A stretch of DNA of 64,000 nt from positions 1 through 64,000 of the forward strand of contig NZ_JAQGNQ010000002.1 of the NCBI RefSeq assembly GCF_028291745.1, read 5' to 3'. The notes under the pieces are model-generated. The model was not told where the DNA came from, did not search any database, and saw only the letters and a list, made by a program, of their open reading frames with translations. This document shows, piece by piece, positions 52,401 through 59,949 of the stretch; positions within the stretch are counted from its first letter, which is position 1; every line of letters begins with the position of its first letter. Source of the DNA: Ramlibacter sp. Its GTDB lineage: Bacteria; Pseudomonadota; Gammaproteobacteria; Burkholderiales; Burkholderiaceae_C. A program made the translations under genes and the position numbers.

Positions 52401-53419
52401 CGGGGCCCTCCACTCAGGCCGCGGCCCATCTGGCGCTTGACCAGGTACAGGGGCCTGGCCTTCACCTCCTCGAAGATGCGGGCGATGTACTCGCCCAGGA
52501 TGCCCGCGAAGATCATCTGAATACCGGAAAAGAACATCAGTGCCACCACGATGGTGGTCCAGCCGGAAACCTCGTGTCCGTACAGCAGGTACACGCCCGT
52601 GAGGTAAGCGCCATAGGCGAAGCTCGCCCCGGCGATGGCCGTGCCGACAGCGCTGACGATGCGCAGCGGCCAGGTGGTGAAGGCGGTCAGGCCGTCGATC
52701 GACAATCCCAGCAGGCGCAATCCGCCAAAGTGCGAGCGGCCATGCACGCGCGGTGGCGGCACGTAGGGAACGCCCACTGCGTCGAAGCCGATCCAGGCGT
52801 ACAGCCCCTTCATGAAGCGATTGCGCTCGGGCAGCGCCAGCAGCGCGTCGACGGCACGGCGATCCAGCAAGCGGAAGTCGCCCGCGTCCTCCGGAATCGG
52901 GAAACGATGGAAACGATTGAGCAGCGAGTAGAACAAGCGCGTGCCGGAGCGCTTGACTAGCGATTCGTCGGCGCGGCTGGCGCGATAGGCATAGACCACG
53001 TCCGCGCCGGCTCGCCAGCGCTCTACCATCTCCGGAATGAGGGTGACAGGGTGCTGCAGGTCGGCGTCCAGCATCACCACCACGTCGCCCTGCGCCGCCT
53101 GCAGTCCGGCGGTCAGCGCCGCCTCCTTCCCGAAGTTGCGCGAGAGCTGGATCAAGCGCACGCCAGGCACCTCGATGCAGTCTTCCATGACGAGCGCGGT
53201 GTCATCAGTGCTGCCGTCGTCCACCAGGATCACTTCCCACTCGGTGCAAAGCGCGGCCAGCGTTTCGCGCAACATCGGCAGTAGCAGGGTCAGGTTGCGG
53301 GCCTCGTTGCGGCAGGGGACGACGCAGGACAGGCGCGGGGGCAGCGAGCGTTCGCTGCGGTCCCGTTGTACGCCTTCCGCTGCATGCAGTGGATGGCGGA
53401 TTTGCGGTGCAGTGTGCAT
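52397..53419 (-). CDS. GT2-family polyprenyl-phosphate glycosyltransferase (ArnC/DPM1-like)
   Basis: A 340-residue protein with a cytosolic GT-A domain and two C-terminal helices. Motifs: LSCVVPCRNEARNLTLLLP, VILVDDGSTDDT, LSRNFGKEAALTAGLQAAQGDVVVMLDADLQHP (the metal-binding DxD) and FRLLDRRAVDALLALPERNRFMKGLYAWIGF. The helices LRIVSAVGTAIAGASFAYGAYLTGVYLLY and TTIVVALMFFSGIQMIFAGILGEYIARIFEEV match GtrB/ArnC-type enzymes, which load a sugar on undecaprenyl phosphate. The arginine-rich first 25 residues are probably not conserved, and the true start could be slightly downstream. First gene of the three-gene operon. Confidence 0.92.
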   Translation of the reverse strand: MHTAPQIRHPLHAAEGVQRDRSERSLPPRLSCVVPCRNEARNLTLLLPMLRETLAALCTEWEVILVDDGSTDDTALVMEDCIEVPGVRLIQLSRNFGKEAALTAGLQAAQGDVVVMLDADLQHPVTLIPEMVERWRAGADVVYAYRASRADESLVKRSGTRLFYSLLNRFHRFPIPEDAGDFRLLDRRAVDALLALPERNRFMKGLYAWIGFDAVGVPYVPPPRVHGRSHFGGLRLLGLSIDGLTAFTTWPLRIVSAVGTAIAGASFAYGAYLTGVYLLYGHEVSGWTTIVVALMFFSGIQMIFAGILGEYIARIFEEVKARPLYLVKRQMGRGLSGGPR

Positions 53420-53710
53420 GGGAGGTGCGTGGAGCGGACCGGGCTACAGCGGTCTCTCACCAGCTGCCCGGCGCAGCGGTGTCGTGGAATGGATGGAGCA
53501 TAGACGTTTCCTCGTTAAGAACCCGTAAAGGCCGTTCGCGCTCTTGCCGTGGCCGGCAAGTTCCGCGACCTGCAGCGCGGAGCCGACGCAGTTATTGACG
53601 TGCAGTACGAGGTGGTCGGGTTGCCTAGGGAGCGGGGCTGCGACTGCGCGACCCGACGCAGACTGCCGTAGTGTCGCCGGGCCCACCACCACTGAGGCGA
53701 CTGGGCCATG
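53420..53710. other. Intergenic stretch, no supported gene
   Basis: This stretch separates the minus-strand glycosyltransferase operon from the riboswitch remnant. Several frames of 60-130 codons cross it, all arginine/serine-rich and without motifs. The promoter of the GT operon should lie at its left end. I can support no discrete element in it. Confidence 0.5.
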
Positions 53711-53795
53711 CGCTAAACTTCGCCCCCTCGTCGTTGGGGAGTAGCTGCCCTGCGCCGCAGGACTCTCGTCGACACACTTGGCCTTGGTGCACGGC
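53711..53795 (+). promoter_or_regulatory. yybP-ykoY-type (Mn2+) riboswitch, probably orphaned
   Basis: The segment contains GTTGGGGAGTAGCTGCCC, then about 25 bases on CGTCGACACACTTGGCC, which fit the two conserved internal loops of the yybP-ykoY aptamer (GGGGAGUAGC and GUCAACAUACxxGGCC). These riboswitches sense Mn2+ and usually precede mntP or TMEM165/GDT1-type exporter genes in betaproteobacteria. The 3' closing strand and expression platform are not evident, because an exporter C-terminus follows almost directly. It is therefore probably a 5' leader left after an internal deletion. Assigned by eye; a covariance-model search would settle it. Confidence 0.6.
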
Positions 53796-53861
53796 ATCGC
53801 TGCTGCCTTGTTTTCCGTGCTCGGACTGCTGACGCTGTTCAACGTTGGTGGCCTGTTCTGA
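53784..53861 (+). pseudogene. 3' remnant of a TMEM165/GDT1 (UPF0016) Mn exporter gene
   Basis: The frame LVHGIAAALFSVLGLLTLFNVGGLF, then a stop, has the hydrophobic pattern of the last helix of GDT1/UPF0016 transporters and ends as those proteins commonly do. It starts immediately behind the riboswitch-like segment, so about 150 codons of the gene body appear deleted. The junction lies near 53785-53800. The family call rests on about 23 residues and the riboswitch context. Confidence 0.5.
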
Positions 53862-53874
53862 AGGAAAGGTGCGC

Positions 53875-53964
53875 GTGGACCTGCAGCGCATTACGCATCG
53901 TGGCTACAACGTAGACCCCGGGCCCGTGCCCGTCTACCGCGGTCGAGCGCAGTGGGAACACTGA
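53875..53964 (+). CDS. Possible 29-residue small ORF upstream of the ABC permease
   Basis: A GTG at 53875 lies 8 bases behind AAGGAA and opens VDLQRITHRGYNVDPGPVPV, continuing to a TGA at 53962-53964, 9 bp before the permease ATG. The composition looks protein-like, and the site is suitable for a leader peptide. It could instead be unrelated leftover sequence from the decayed exporter locus. Confidence 0.3.
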   Translation: MDLQRITHRGYNVDPGPVPVYRGRAQWEH

Positions 53965-53973
53965 GGCCAAGGC

Positions 53974-55710
53974 ATGTTTTCCATATTCTCATCGCGTCGC
54001 ACCGGCACGTCCTTGCTATCGACGACCCCGAACCGGTGGGACTGGGCCTTGTTGCCCATCGTCCTGAGCGTTCTCGTGGGGCTTGCGTTCGGCGCGGCGC
54101 AAATGAGCCGACCTTTCGTGCTCGGACAGCCCACGCCCGTCACCCTGGACCCGTTGCAGCTGCCTTACTACCTGCTACGCACCATCTTGCGCATGTTCAT
54201 GGCGCTGACCTGCTCGCTTCTCTTCAGCTTCGTGTTCGCGACGTTCGCAACGAAGTACCGTGCTGCGGAAAAGGTCCTCATTCCGCTGCTCGATGTGCTG
54301 CAGTCGGTGCCGATCCTCGGCTTCCAGGCGATTGCCATCGCCCCTTTCATCGCGCTGTTCCCGGGCAATCTCCTGGGTGTCGAGTGCGCAGCGATCTTCG
54401 CCATCTTCACCTCGCAGGCGTGGAACATGGCATTCAGCCTGTACCAGTCCATGAAGACGATTCCGCCGGAGTTGAACGAGGCTGCGCGCGTGTTCCGGCT
54501 CTCCGGTTGGCAGCGGTTCTGGCGGCTGGAGCTTCCCTACGCCACGCCGGGGCTGCTGTGGAACATGATGATGTCGATGTCAGGAGGCTGGTTTTTCCTG
54601 GTCGCCGCGGAGGCGGTGTCGGTCGCCAACCAGGACATCAAGCTGCCCGGCATCGGTGCTTACATTGCGGTGGCGATCGCCGAGGAAAACGGTCGCGCCA
54701 TCCTGTGGGCGATCGGCGCGATGCTGGCCGGCATCATCCTGTACGACCAACTGTTCTTCCGGCCGCTGCTGGCCTGGGCAGACAAGTTCCGGTTCGAAGA
54801 GTCCCAAGGCGACACAGCCCAGAACTCCTGGCTGCTCGACTGGGGCCGGCGCAGCGCCGTCGTACGCGCCATCTCCGATCAATTCTGGGCTGGCATGCGT
54901 GGCGCCCTGGGCTGGTTCAGCGGACCCGGCTCACGCGACGTGCAACGTGCCCCCCAGAAGCAGACGTCCAGCGTGCCCTGGACGCGCGTGTGGGACATCT
55001 CGATGCTCCTGATCGCGGTCATCACGGCGCTTGCCTTTTTCCTGTACGTGCACAGCGTGGTGGGCTGGCGCGAGGCGGCGCACGTGCTCGGCCTGGGGTT
55101 CATCACGCTGACACGGGTGCTGGTGCTGATCGCACTCGCATCGCTGGTCTGGGTTCCCGTTTCCGTGTGGATCGGGCTGCGCCCCGCCTGGTCGCAGAAG
55201 GTCCAGGCGCTCGCGCAGTTTCTCGCGGCGTTCCCCGTGAACCTGATGTTCCCGCTGGTCGTGTACGTCTTGGTCAGGTACAGATTGAACCCGAACATCT
55301 GGCTCAGCCCGCTCATGGTGTTTGGCACCCAGTGGTACATCCTCTTCAATGTGGTTGCGGGTGCGTCGACGCTGCCCAATGAGCTTCGGCTGGCGGCCGA
55401 GAACCTGGGCCTCAAGGGCTGGTTGAAGTGGAAGCGCGTCTACCTGCCCGCGGTGTTCCCCAGCTTCGTGACGGGCGCCATCACCGCAAGCGGCGGATCG
55501 TGGAACGCGAGCATCGTCGCCGAGTACGTAACCTGGGGCAAGACCTCGCTGGTTGCGGATGGCCTGGGCAGCTACATCAAGCGCATGACCGATGCGGGGG
55601 ACTTCCACCGCATCGCCCTGGGCATTGGCGTCATGTGCGTGTTCGTCATGGTGCTCAATCGTTTCTTCTGGCGGCGCCTGTACCTCCTCGCGGAAGACCG
55701 CAGCACATAG
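53974..55710 (+). CDS. ABC transporter permease, two fused membrane domains (NitT/TauT type)
   Basis: A 578-residue protein containing two complete BPD_transp_1 units. The first unit has its EAA loop in LNEAARVFRLSGWQRFWRLELPYATPGLL; the second in LRLAAENLGLKGWLKWKRVYLPAVFPSFVTG. The units are separated by a cytosolic linker with FEESQGDTAQNSWLL around residue 280. Normally two permease chains pair; here one chain gives both. The ATPase gene follows after 9 bp. No binding protein is encoded nearby. This pair type (fused permease plus AAA-associated ATPase) is widespread in proteobacteria but of uncertain substrate, annotated as nitrate/sulfonate-like. Confidence 0.93.
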   Translation: MFSIFSSRRTGTSLLSTTPNRWDWALLPIVLSVLVGLAFGAAQMSRPFVLGQPTPVTLDPLQLPYYLLRTILRMFMALTCSLLFSFVFATFATKYRAAEKVLIPLLDVLQSVPILGFQAIAIAPFIALFPGNLLGVECAAIFAIFTSQAWNMAFSLYQSMKTIPPELNEAARVFRLSGWQRFWRLELPYATPGLLWNMMMSMSGGWFFLVAAEAVSVANQDIKLPGIGAYIAVAIAEENGRAILWAIGAMLAGIILYDQLFFRPLLAWADKFRFEESQGDTAQNSWLLDWGRRSAVVRAISDQFWAGMRGALGWFSGPGSRDVQRAPQKQTSSVPWTRVWDISMLLIAVITALAFFLYVHSVVGWREAAHVLGLGFITLTRVLVLIALASLVWVPVSVWIGLRPAWSQKVQALAQFLAAFPVNLMFPLVVYVLVRYRLNPNIWLSPLMVFGTQWYILFNVVAGASTLPNELRLAAENLGLKGWLKWKRVYLPAVFPSFVTGAITASGGSWNASIVAEYVTWGKTSLVADGLGSYIKRMTDAGDFHRIALGIGVMCVFVMVLNRFFWRRLYLLAEDRST

Positions 55711-55719
55711 GAATCCGCG

Positions 55720-57033
55720 ATGAAGCAATTCCTGCTTGACCTCAAGGGCGTCTCGAAGTCCTTCCGCACCGCCGACGGAGCGCCGCGGCTTGTCCTTGAA
55801 GGCGTGAACTTCACGCTCATGGAAGGTGAGATCGTCGCACTGCTTGGCAAGTCGGGCTCGGGGAAATCAACCCTCCTGCGCATCATGGCCGGACTGCTGG
55901 CGGCCGACGCGGGCAGCGTCACGTATCGCGGCCGCGCGATCACCGCCCCCGTCGCCGGCGTTTCCATGGTGTTCCAGTCCTTCGCGCTCTTTCCTTGGCT
56001 CACGGTGCAGCAGAACGTGGAGCTCGGCCTCGAGGCGCAAGGGATCGCGTCGCACGAGCGCCAGGAGCGCGCCGACTCGATGCTGGAACTCATGAACCTT
56101 GGCGGCTTCGGAGGGGCCCTGCCACGCGAGCTTTCCGGGGGCATGCGCCAGCGGGTGGGAATCGCCCGTGCCCTGGTCACGAACCCGGACGTGCTCCTGA
56201 TGGACGAAGCCTTTTCCGCGCTCGACGTGCTCACGGGAGAGACGCTTCGCAGTGACATCCTGGAGTTGTGGGACAGCGGGAGCATCCCGACCAAGGGCAT
56301 GCTCGTGGTCTCGCACAACATCGAAGAGGCGGTCATGATGGCGGACCGCATCATCATCCTTGCGAGCGACCCGGGTCGCATCCGCAGCGAGTACCTCATC
56401 GAAGTCGCGCGGCCGCGCAATGCCGACTCTGCCCAGGTGCGAGGTCTCATCGACGAGGTGTACGGTCTGATGACCATGCGCCCTGTTTCGGCTGCTGCCA
56501 CGCTGGCCGCCGCTTCCGCCCATGTCCACTATCGACTCCCGGATACCGACGTCAGCCGCATCGAGGCGGTGCTTCACCTGCTCGCGGCCCCGCCCTTCAA
56601 TGGCCGCGCGGATCTGCCAAAGCTCGCCGATGAAGCGGAGCTGCCCGACGAGGAACTGTTCCCGACCTACGAAGCGCTGGGCCTGCTGGGGCTGGCGCAG
56701 GTCGAAAAGGGGGATATCAGCCTGACGCCGCTCGGGCAGCGGTTTGCCGAGGCCGGACAGACGCTGCGCCAGGAAATCTTCGGCCAGCAGCTACTGACGC
56801 ACGTCCCACTGGCCGCCCGCATTCGCAAGGACCTGGAGGCGGAGCCTTCGGGTACGCTGAAGGAGGAGCCTTTCATTGCCCTGCTGGAGGAGGCGCTCGA
56901 GGCGGACGAAGCCGCGCGAACCATGGAAATCGCCATCGAATGGGGTCGCTACGGCGAGGTGTTCGAGTACGACTTCAATGCCGGTGTGCTGAAGCTGCCC
57001 GACGAGGAGCCGCCGGAGGCGCCCGCCAGCTGA
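55720..57033 (+). CDS. ABC ATPase with C-terminal AAA-associated domain
   Basis: A 437-residue protein. Residues 1-255 form a NitT/TauT-type ATPase: Walker A GKSGSGKST, Q-loop MVFQSFALFPWLTVQQNV, signature LSGGMRQRVGIARAL, Walker B VLLMDEAFSALDVLT and H-loop VVSHNIEEAVMMADR. Residues about 280-437 form an AAA-associated C-terminal domain (LADEAELPDEELFPTYEALGLLGLAQVEKGDISLTPLGQRFAEA), which looks like a winged-helix module and may regulate transport. Partner of the fused permease. It ends at the left border of a small gene-poor stretch. Confidence 0.93.
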   Translation: MKQFLLDLKGVSKSFRTADGAPRLVLEGVNFTLMEGEIVALLGKSGSGKSTLLRIMAGLLAADAGSVTYRGRAITAPVAGVSMVFQSFALFPWLTVQQNVELGLEAQGIASHERQERADSMLELMNLGGFGGALPRELSGGMRQRVGIARALVTNPDVLLMDEAFSALDVLTGETLRSDILELWDSGSIPTKGMLVVSHNIEEAVMMADRIIILASDPGRIRSEYLIEVARPRNADSAQVRGLIDEVYGLMTMRPVSAAATLAAASAHVHYRLPDTDVSRIEAVLHLLAAPPFNGRADLPKLADEAELPDEELFPTYEALGLLGLAQVEKGDISLTPLGQRFAEAGQTLRQEIFGQQLLTHVPLAARIRKDLEAEPSGTLKEEPFIALLEEALEADEAARTMEIAIEWGRYGEVFEYDFNAGVLKLPDEEPPEAPAS

Positions 57034-57163
57034 CGGGTGCTCCGTTGTTGACGGGGCTGGGCTTGCTGGCGCCCTGACGTGAAATCTCTGGCGGCTCCGA
57101 CCGGCCACCCCATGGCTGCTCGCCGAGAGGCGTCTTCCACAGCAAAGAGTCGCGATCAATGCG

Positions 57164-57298
57164 ATGAAGAGTTACGTGTTCGCCGCCCTCGTCATGGCAG
57201 CGATCGCGGTGGCCGCGCCCGCGCGCCGGCCAGCCAGGGGCGGAGGAGAACCATCGTGCCGTCATTCCGGCACCTGCAGGCATGTTGCAACTCGTTGA
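57164..57298 (+). pseudogene. Signal-peptide-like small ORF, likely 5' gene remnant
   Basis: The frame MKSYVFAALVMAAIAVAAPA is a good Sec signal; the following 24 residues (RRPARGGGEPSCRHSGTC...) are arginine-rich and look non-coding. A small hairpin, GTGCCG / CGGCAC around TCATTC (57256-57273), with CATTCCGGCACCTGCAGGCATG sits over its 3' half and resembles part of an interspersed repeat. I read this as the start of a secreted-protein gene interrupted by a repeat-type insertion. The rest of the stretch 57034-57379 shows nothing. Confidence 0.3.
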
Positions 57299-57379
57299 TT
57301 GTCGTCACAGTATGTATCAGCCGAAGTGCTTCGACACCTTGCCGGCGCCTCTCCTTTTTTGCTGCTCCAGAAAGAATCT

Positions 57380-57622
57380 ATGCCCACGAATGGAAACGCC
57401 ACTCGGACTACGGCCGCCAGCCTCAACGCTTGGGTGGATGCGCATCGCGCCCTCATGGACGAGGAGGCAGACCTGGTCGCATTGGCGCGCAAGGTGGCTT
57501 GCCAGGAGAGCCCTGTCGCCGTCCTGCAACAACAGCAGATTCGGGTCGTGGCGCTGCAGAAGCAGGTCGAGGACCTCTACGACGGGGTAATGGCGGAACT
57601 TGCCAATCCCGCTCGCGCGTGA
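57380..57622 (+). CDS. Small hypothetical coiled-coil protein (80 aa)
   Basis: The ATG at 57380 begins MPTNGNATRTTAASLNAWV; AGAAAG upstream is a weak ribosome-binding site. The product is soluble and largely helical (LMDEEADLVALARKVACQE, then VAVLQQQQIRVVALQKQVEDLYDGVMAEL), with one cysteine. Track residues before this start are unlikely to be used. Family not recognised. Confidence 0.55.
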   Translation: MPTNGNATRTTAASLNAWVDAHRALMDEEADLVALARKVACQESPVAVLQQQQIRVVALQKQVEDLYDGVMAELANPARA

Positions 57623-57688
57623 GCTACCGGTCTGGCTGTTGAGCCCGCGGCTGGCGGACGTGTTCAACGGGAGGCCGCTGTGCCGAGC

Positions 57689-57796
57689 TCAGTGGTGGAA
57701 AACGAAAAAGCGCTGCTGGCTTCGCAAGGAGAAGTCGAGCGCGACGGTGAGTGGATCGTTATAGAAAAGCTCCTTCGTGGCGCGGTTCTTGAGCAT
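57689..57796 (-). pseudogene. Possible C-terminal gene fragment downstream of the M20 gene
   Basis: A minus-strand frame reads MLKNRATKELFYNDPLTVAL and continues with a phenylalanine-rich end (RFFVFHH) to a stop at 57689. The residues just before the ATG also look protein-like in this frame. The composition differs from the arginine/alanine-rich shadow frames around it. It may be a tiny gene, or a leftover C-terminus; I do not recognise it. Confidence 0.25.
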
Positions 57797-57815
57797 GGCA
57801 ATGGAGGCGGTGGGC

Positions 57816-59057
57816 TCACCGCGCCAACCCGTGCAGCACGTCCGCCAGCACGCGCACGCCGGCGATCATGTGGTCCATTTCGGCGAACTCGTCTTCGTGG
57901 TGGGTGATGCCAGCGCGGCAGGGAATGAAGATCATTCCCGCGGGCGCGATGCGCGCCACCAGGCCGGCATCGTGCCCCGCGAGGGACGGCAGCGAGAGGA
58001 CCGGAACGCCGAGGTGGGCGGCGGCGGTCGCGATGCGGTCGCGGATGCCGGCATCGAAGGCGATGGCGTCGGCAGCGACCAGCCGCTCGACCTGCACCTC
58101 GCAAGGGCCGCGGTGCGCGTCGCACAACTGCGCAACGCGCGCAGCGAGCGCCTGGAGGCGCTGCGATTCCGGATGGCGCAGGTCGATGCTGAAAGCCACC
58201 CGGCGCGGCACGACGGAGGGCGCGTTGGGCGTGACGTCGAAGCGGCCGACCGTGAACTTGATGATGTCTTCCGCGTCCGCGAATTCGCTGGCCATGGCCT
58301 GCACCATGGCGGTGGCCGCGAGCAGGGCATCGCGGCGCTCGCGCCGCGGCGCGGTGCCGGCGTGCGCCGCCTCGCCGCGCACCTCGACGCGGAAGGTGTG
58401 CTTGCCCTGGATGCCCGTCACCACGCCGAGCGGGATGCCCTCGCGCTCCAGCACCGGGCCTTGTTCGATGTGGGCTTCGACATAGGCGCACACCGGCGTG
58501 TCGAGGGGGCGATCGGCAAGCGCGGGCAGGGCGGAGCGCGTCTCGCGCAGGGCTTCTTCGACGCTGATTCCATCGGCGTCGGTGACCGCCAGCGTGGCGC
58601 GCAGCGTGCGCGCGCCGGTCAGGACCGCCGATCCCATCATGCCCGGTGCGAAGCGCGAACCTTCCTCGTTCATCCACGCCACCGCCTCGATGCCGCGTCG
58701 GCAGGCCAGGCCGGCGTCTTCCAGCGCCTCCAGCGCCTCGAGGGCGGCCAGCACGCCGTAGACGCCGTCGAAGCGGCCCCCGGTGGGCTGCGTGTCCAGG
58801 TGCGATCCGCTGAGGACCAGCGGCTCCCCTGGCAGCGTGCCGGGACGCCGCAGGAACAGATTGCCGGCCGCGTCGTGCAGCGCGAGGAAGCCGCGCTCGC
58901 GCCCCCACTGCACCATCAGTGCCTGCGCGCATGCGTCGGCGGCGGACAGCGCCTGGCGGTCGACGCCGCCGGCAGCGGTCGCGCCGATCGCGGCCAGCGC
59001 TTCGAAGCGCCGGCCGAAGCGCTTCGCATCCACGCGCGAGGAAGGCAGCGCGCTCAT
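57816..59057 (-). CDS. M20-family Zn-dependent amidase/carbamoylase
   Basis: A 413-residue enzyme of the hydantoinase/carbamoylase (N-carbamoyl-amino acid or ureidoglycolate/allantoate amidohydrolase) branch. The ATG at 59057 overlaps the upstream gene's stop by 4 bp. Metal ligands are visible: LSGSHLDTQPTGGRFDGVYGVLAALEAL (His, Asp), AWMNEEGSRFAPGMMGS (the Glu pair), VEAHIEQGPVLE, and GITHHEDEFAEM near the end. The dimerisation domain (KHTFRVEVRGEAAHAGTAP) is complete. It likely hydrolyses an N-carbamoyl or amide bond in the cytoplasm. Last gene of the seven-gene minus-strand operon. Confidence 0.93.
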   Translation of the reverse strand: MSALPSSRVDAKRFGRRFEALAAIGATAAGGVDRQALSAADACAQALMVQWGRERGFLALHDAAGNLFLRRPGTLPGEPLVLSGSHLDTQPTGGRFDGVYGVLAALEALEALEDAGLACRRGIEAVAWMNEEGSRFAPGMMGSAVLTGARTLRATLAVTDADGISVEEALRETRSALPALADRPLDTPVCAYVEAHIEQGPVLEREGIPLGVVTGIQGKHTFRVEVRGEAAHAGTAPRRERRDALLAATAMVQAMASEFADAEDIIKFTVGRFDVTPNAPSVVPRRVAFSIDLRHPESQRLQALAARVAQLCDAHRGPCEVQVERLVAADAIAFDAGIRDRIATAAAHLGVPVLSLPSLAGHDAGLVARIAPAGMIFIPCRAGITHHEDEFAEMDHMIAGVRVLADVLHGLAR

Positions 59058-59935
59058 TCCGTCTTCATGATCTGCGCCGCCGTCGAACGCGGGTCGCGCG
59101 GCAGCCATTTGCCTTGTTCGACGGTGGCCAGGAAATCGGCGACGAACTGGTTGAACAGCGCCGGCTCCTCGATGTTCAGGGTGTGGCCGGTCTTGGGCAG
59201 CACCAGCAGCCCGCTGGCGGGGACGGTTCGCTTGAGGAAGAGGCCGGGTTGCAGGCAGTGGTCGTCCTCGTCGCCGACGACCACCAGCGTCGGCACGGTC
59301 ATGCGCTCGAGTTCTTCCTCGAGGTCGTAGATGGACGGCCGCCGCGCCTGCACGCCCTGCATGGTGCGCGCCGAGCCGACGGAAGAATGCTCGCCGAGCT
59401 GGGTCGCGAATTCCTGCCAGCCGCGTGGGTCCTTCAGCTGGAAGGCGATGCGCGATGCGGCGGTCGAGTAGGTCTTTGAAAACACCGGCGCGCCGTCGGA
59501 TTCGAACTTGCGCGCGACTTCCAGCGAGACGTTGCGGAAGTAGTCCTCGTACGCCTTCTCGGCCCCGTAGCCGGCACCCGCGACCACCAGCGACAGCGCG
59601 CGCTGCGCATGGCGCAGCCCGAAGTGCAGCGTAGCGAAGCCGCCCATGGAAAGGCCCACCACGTGCGCCTTCTCGATGTCGAGGGCGTCCATCACGTCGG
59701 CGATGTCGTCCACCGCGATCTGCTGCGAATAGCGTTCGACGTCGCCGGGCACGTCCGAGGGCGCATAGCCGCGCGCGCTGTAGGTGATGCAGCGGTAGCG
59801 GCGCGTGAAGTAGCGCATCTGCGGCTCCCAGCTGCGCCAGTCGCCGCCGAATTCATGGACGAAGACGATGGGCGTGCCGCTGCCGGCTTCTTCCACCCAG
59901 AGCCGGGTGCCGTCGCGTGTGGTGATGTGGGGCAT
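59054..59935 (-). CDS. Alpha/beta-fold hydrolase
   Basis: A 293-residue hydrolase. CAGGAG lies 5 bases before the ATG at 59935, giving MPHITTRDGTRLWVEEAGSG; the track's extra 32 residues overlap the aminotransferase gene. The catalytic triad: nucleophile serine in VVGLSMGGFATL, aspartate in VVGDEDDHCL, histidine in LPKTGHTLNIEEP; HEFGGDWRSWEPQM supplies the oxyanion region. It is similar to 3-oxoadipate enol-lactonase-like and esterase-like members. The 14-bp gap from the aminotransferase and the overlap with the M20 gene indicate a shared pathway. Confidence 0.92.
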   Translation of the reverse strand: MPHITTRDGTRLWVEEAGSGTPIVFVHEFGGDWRSWEPQMRYFTRRYRCITYSARGYAPSDVPGDVERYSQQIAVDDIADVMDALDIEKAHVVGLSMGGFATLHFGLRHAQRALSLVVAGAGYGAEKAYEDYFRNVSLEVARKFESDGAPVFSKTYSTAASRIAFQLKDPRGWQEFATQLGEHSSVGSARTMQGVQARRPSIYDLEEELERMTVPTLVVVGDEDDHCLQPGLFLKRTVPASGLLVLPKTGHTLNIEEPALFNQFVADFLATVEQGKWLPRDPRSTAAQIMKTE

Positions 59936-59949
59936 GGCGTCTCCTGGAT

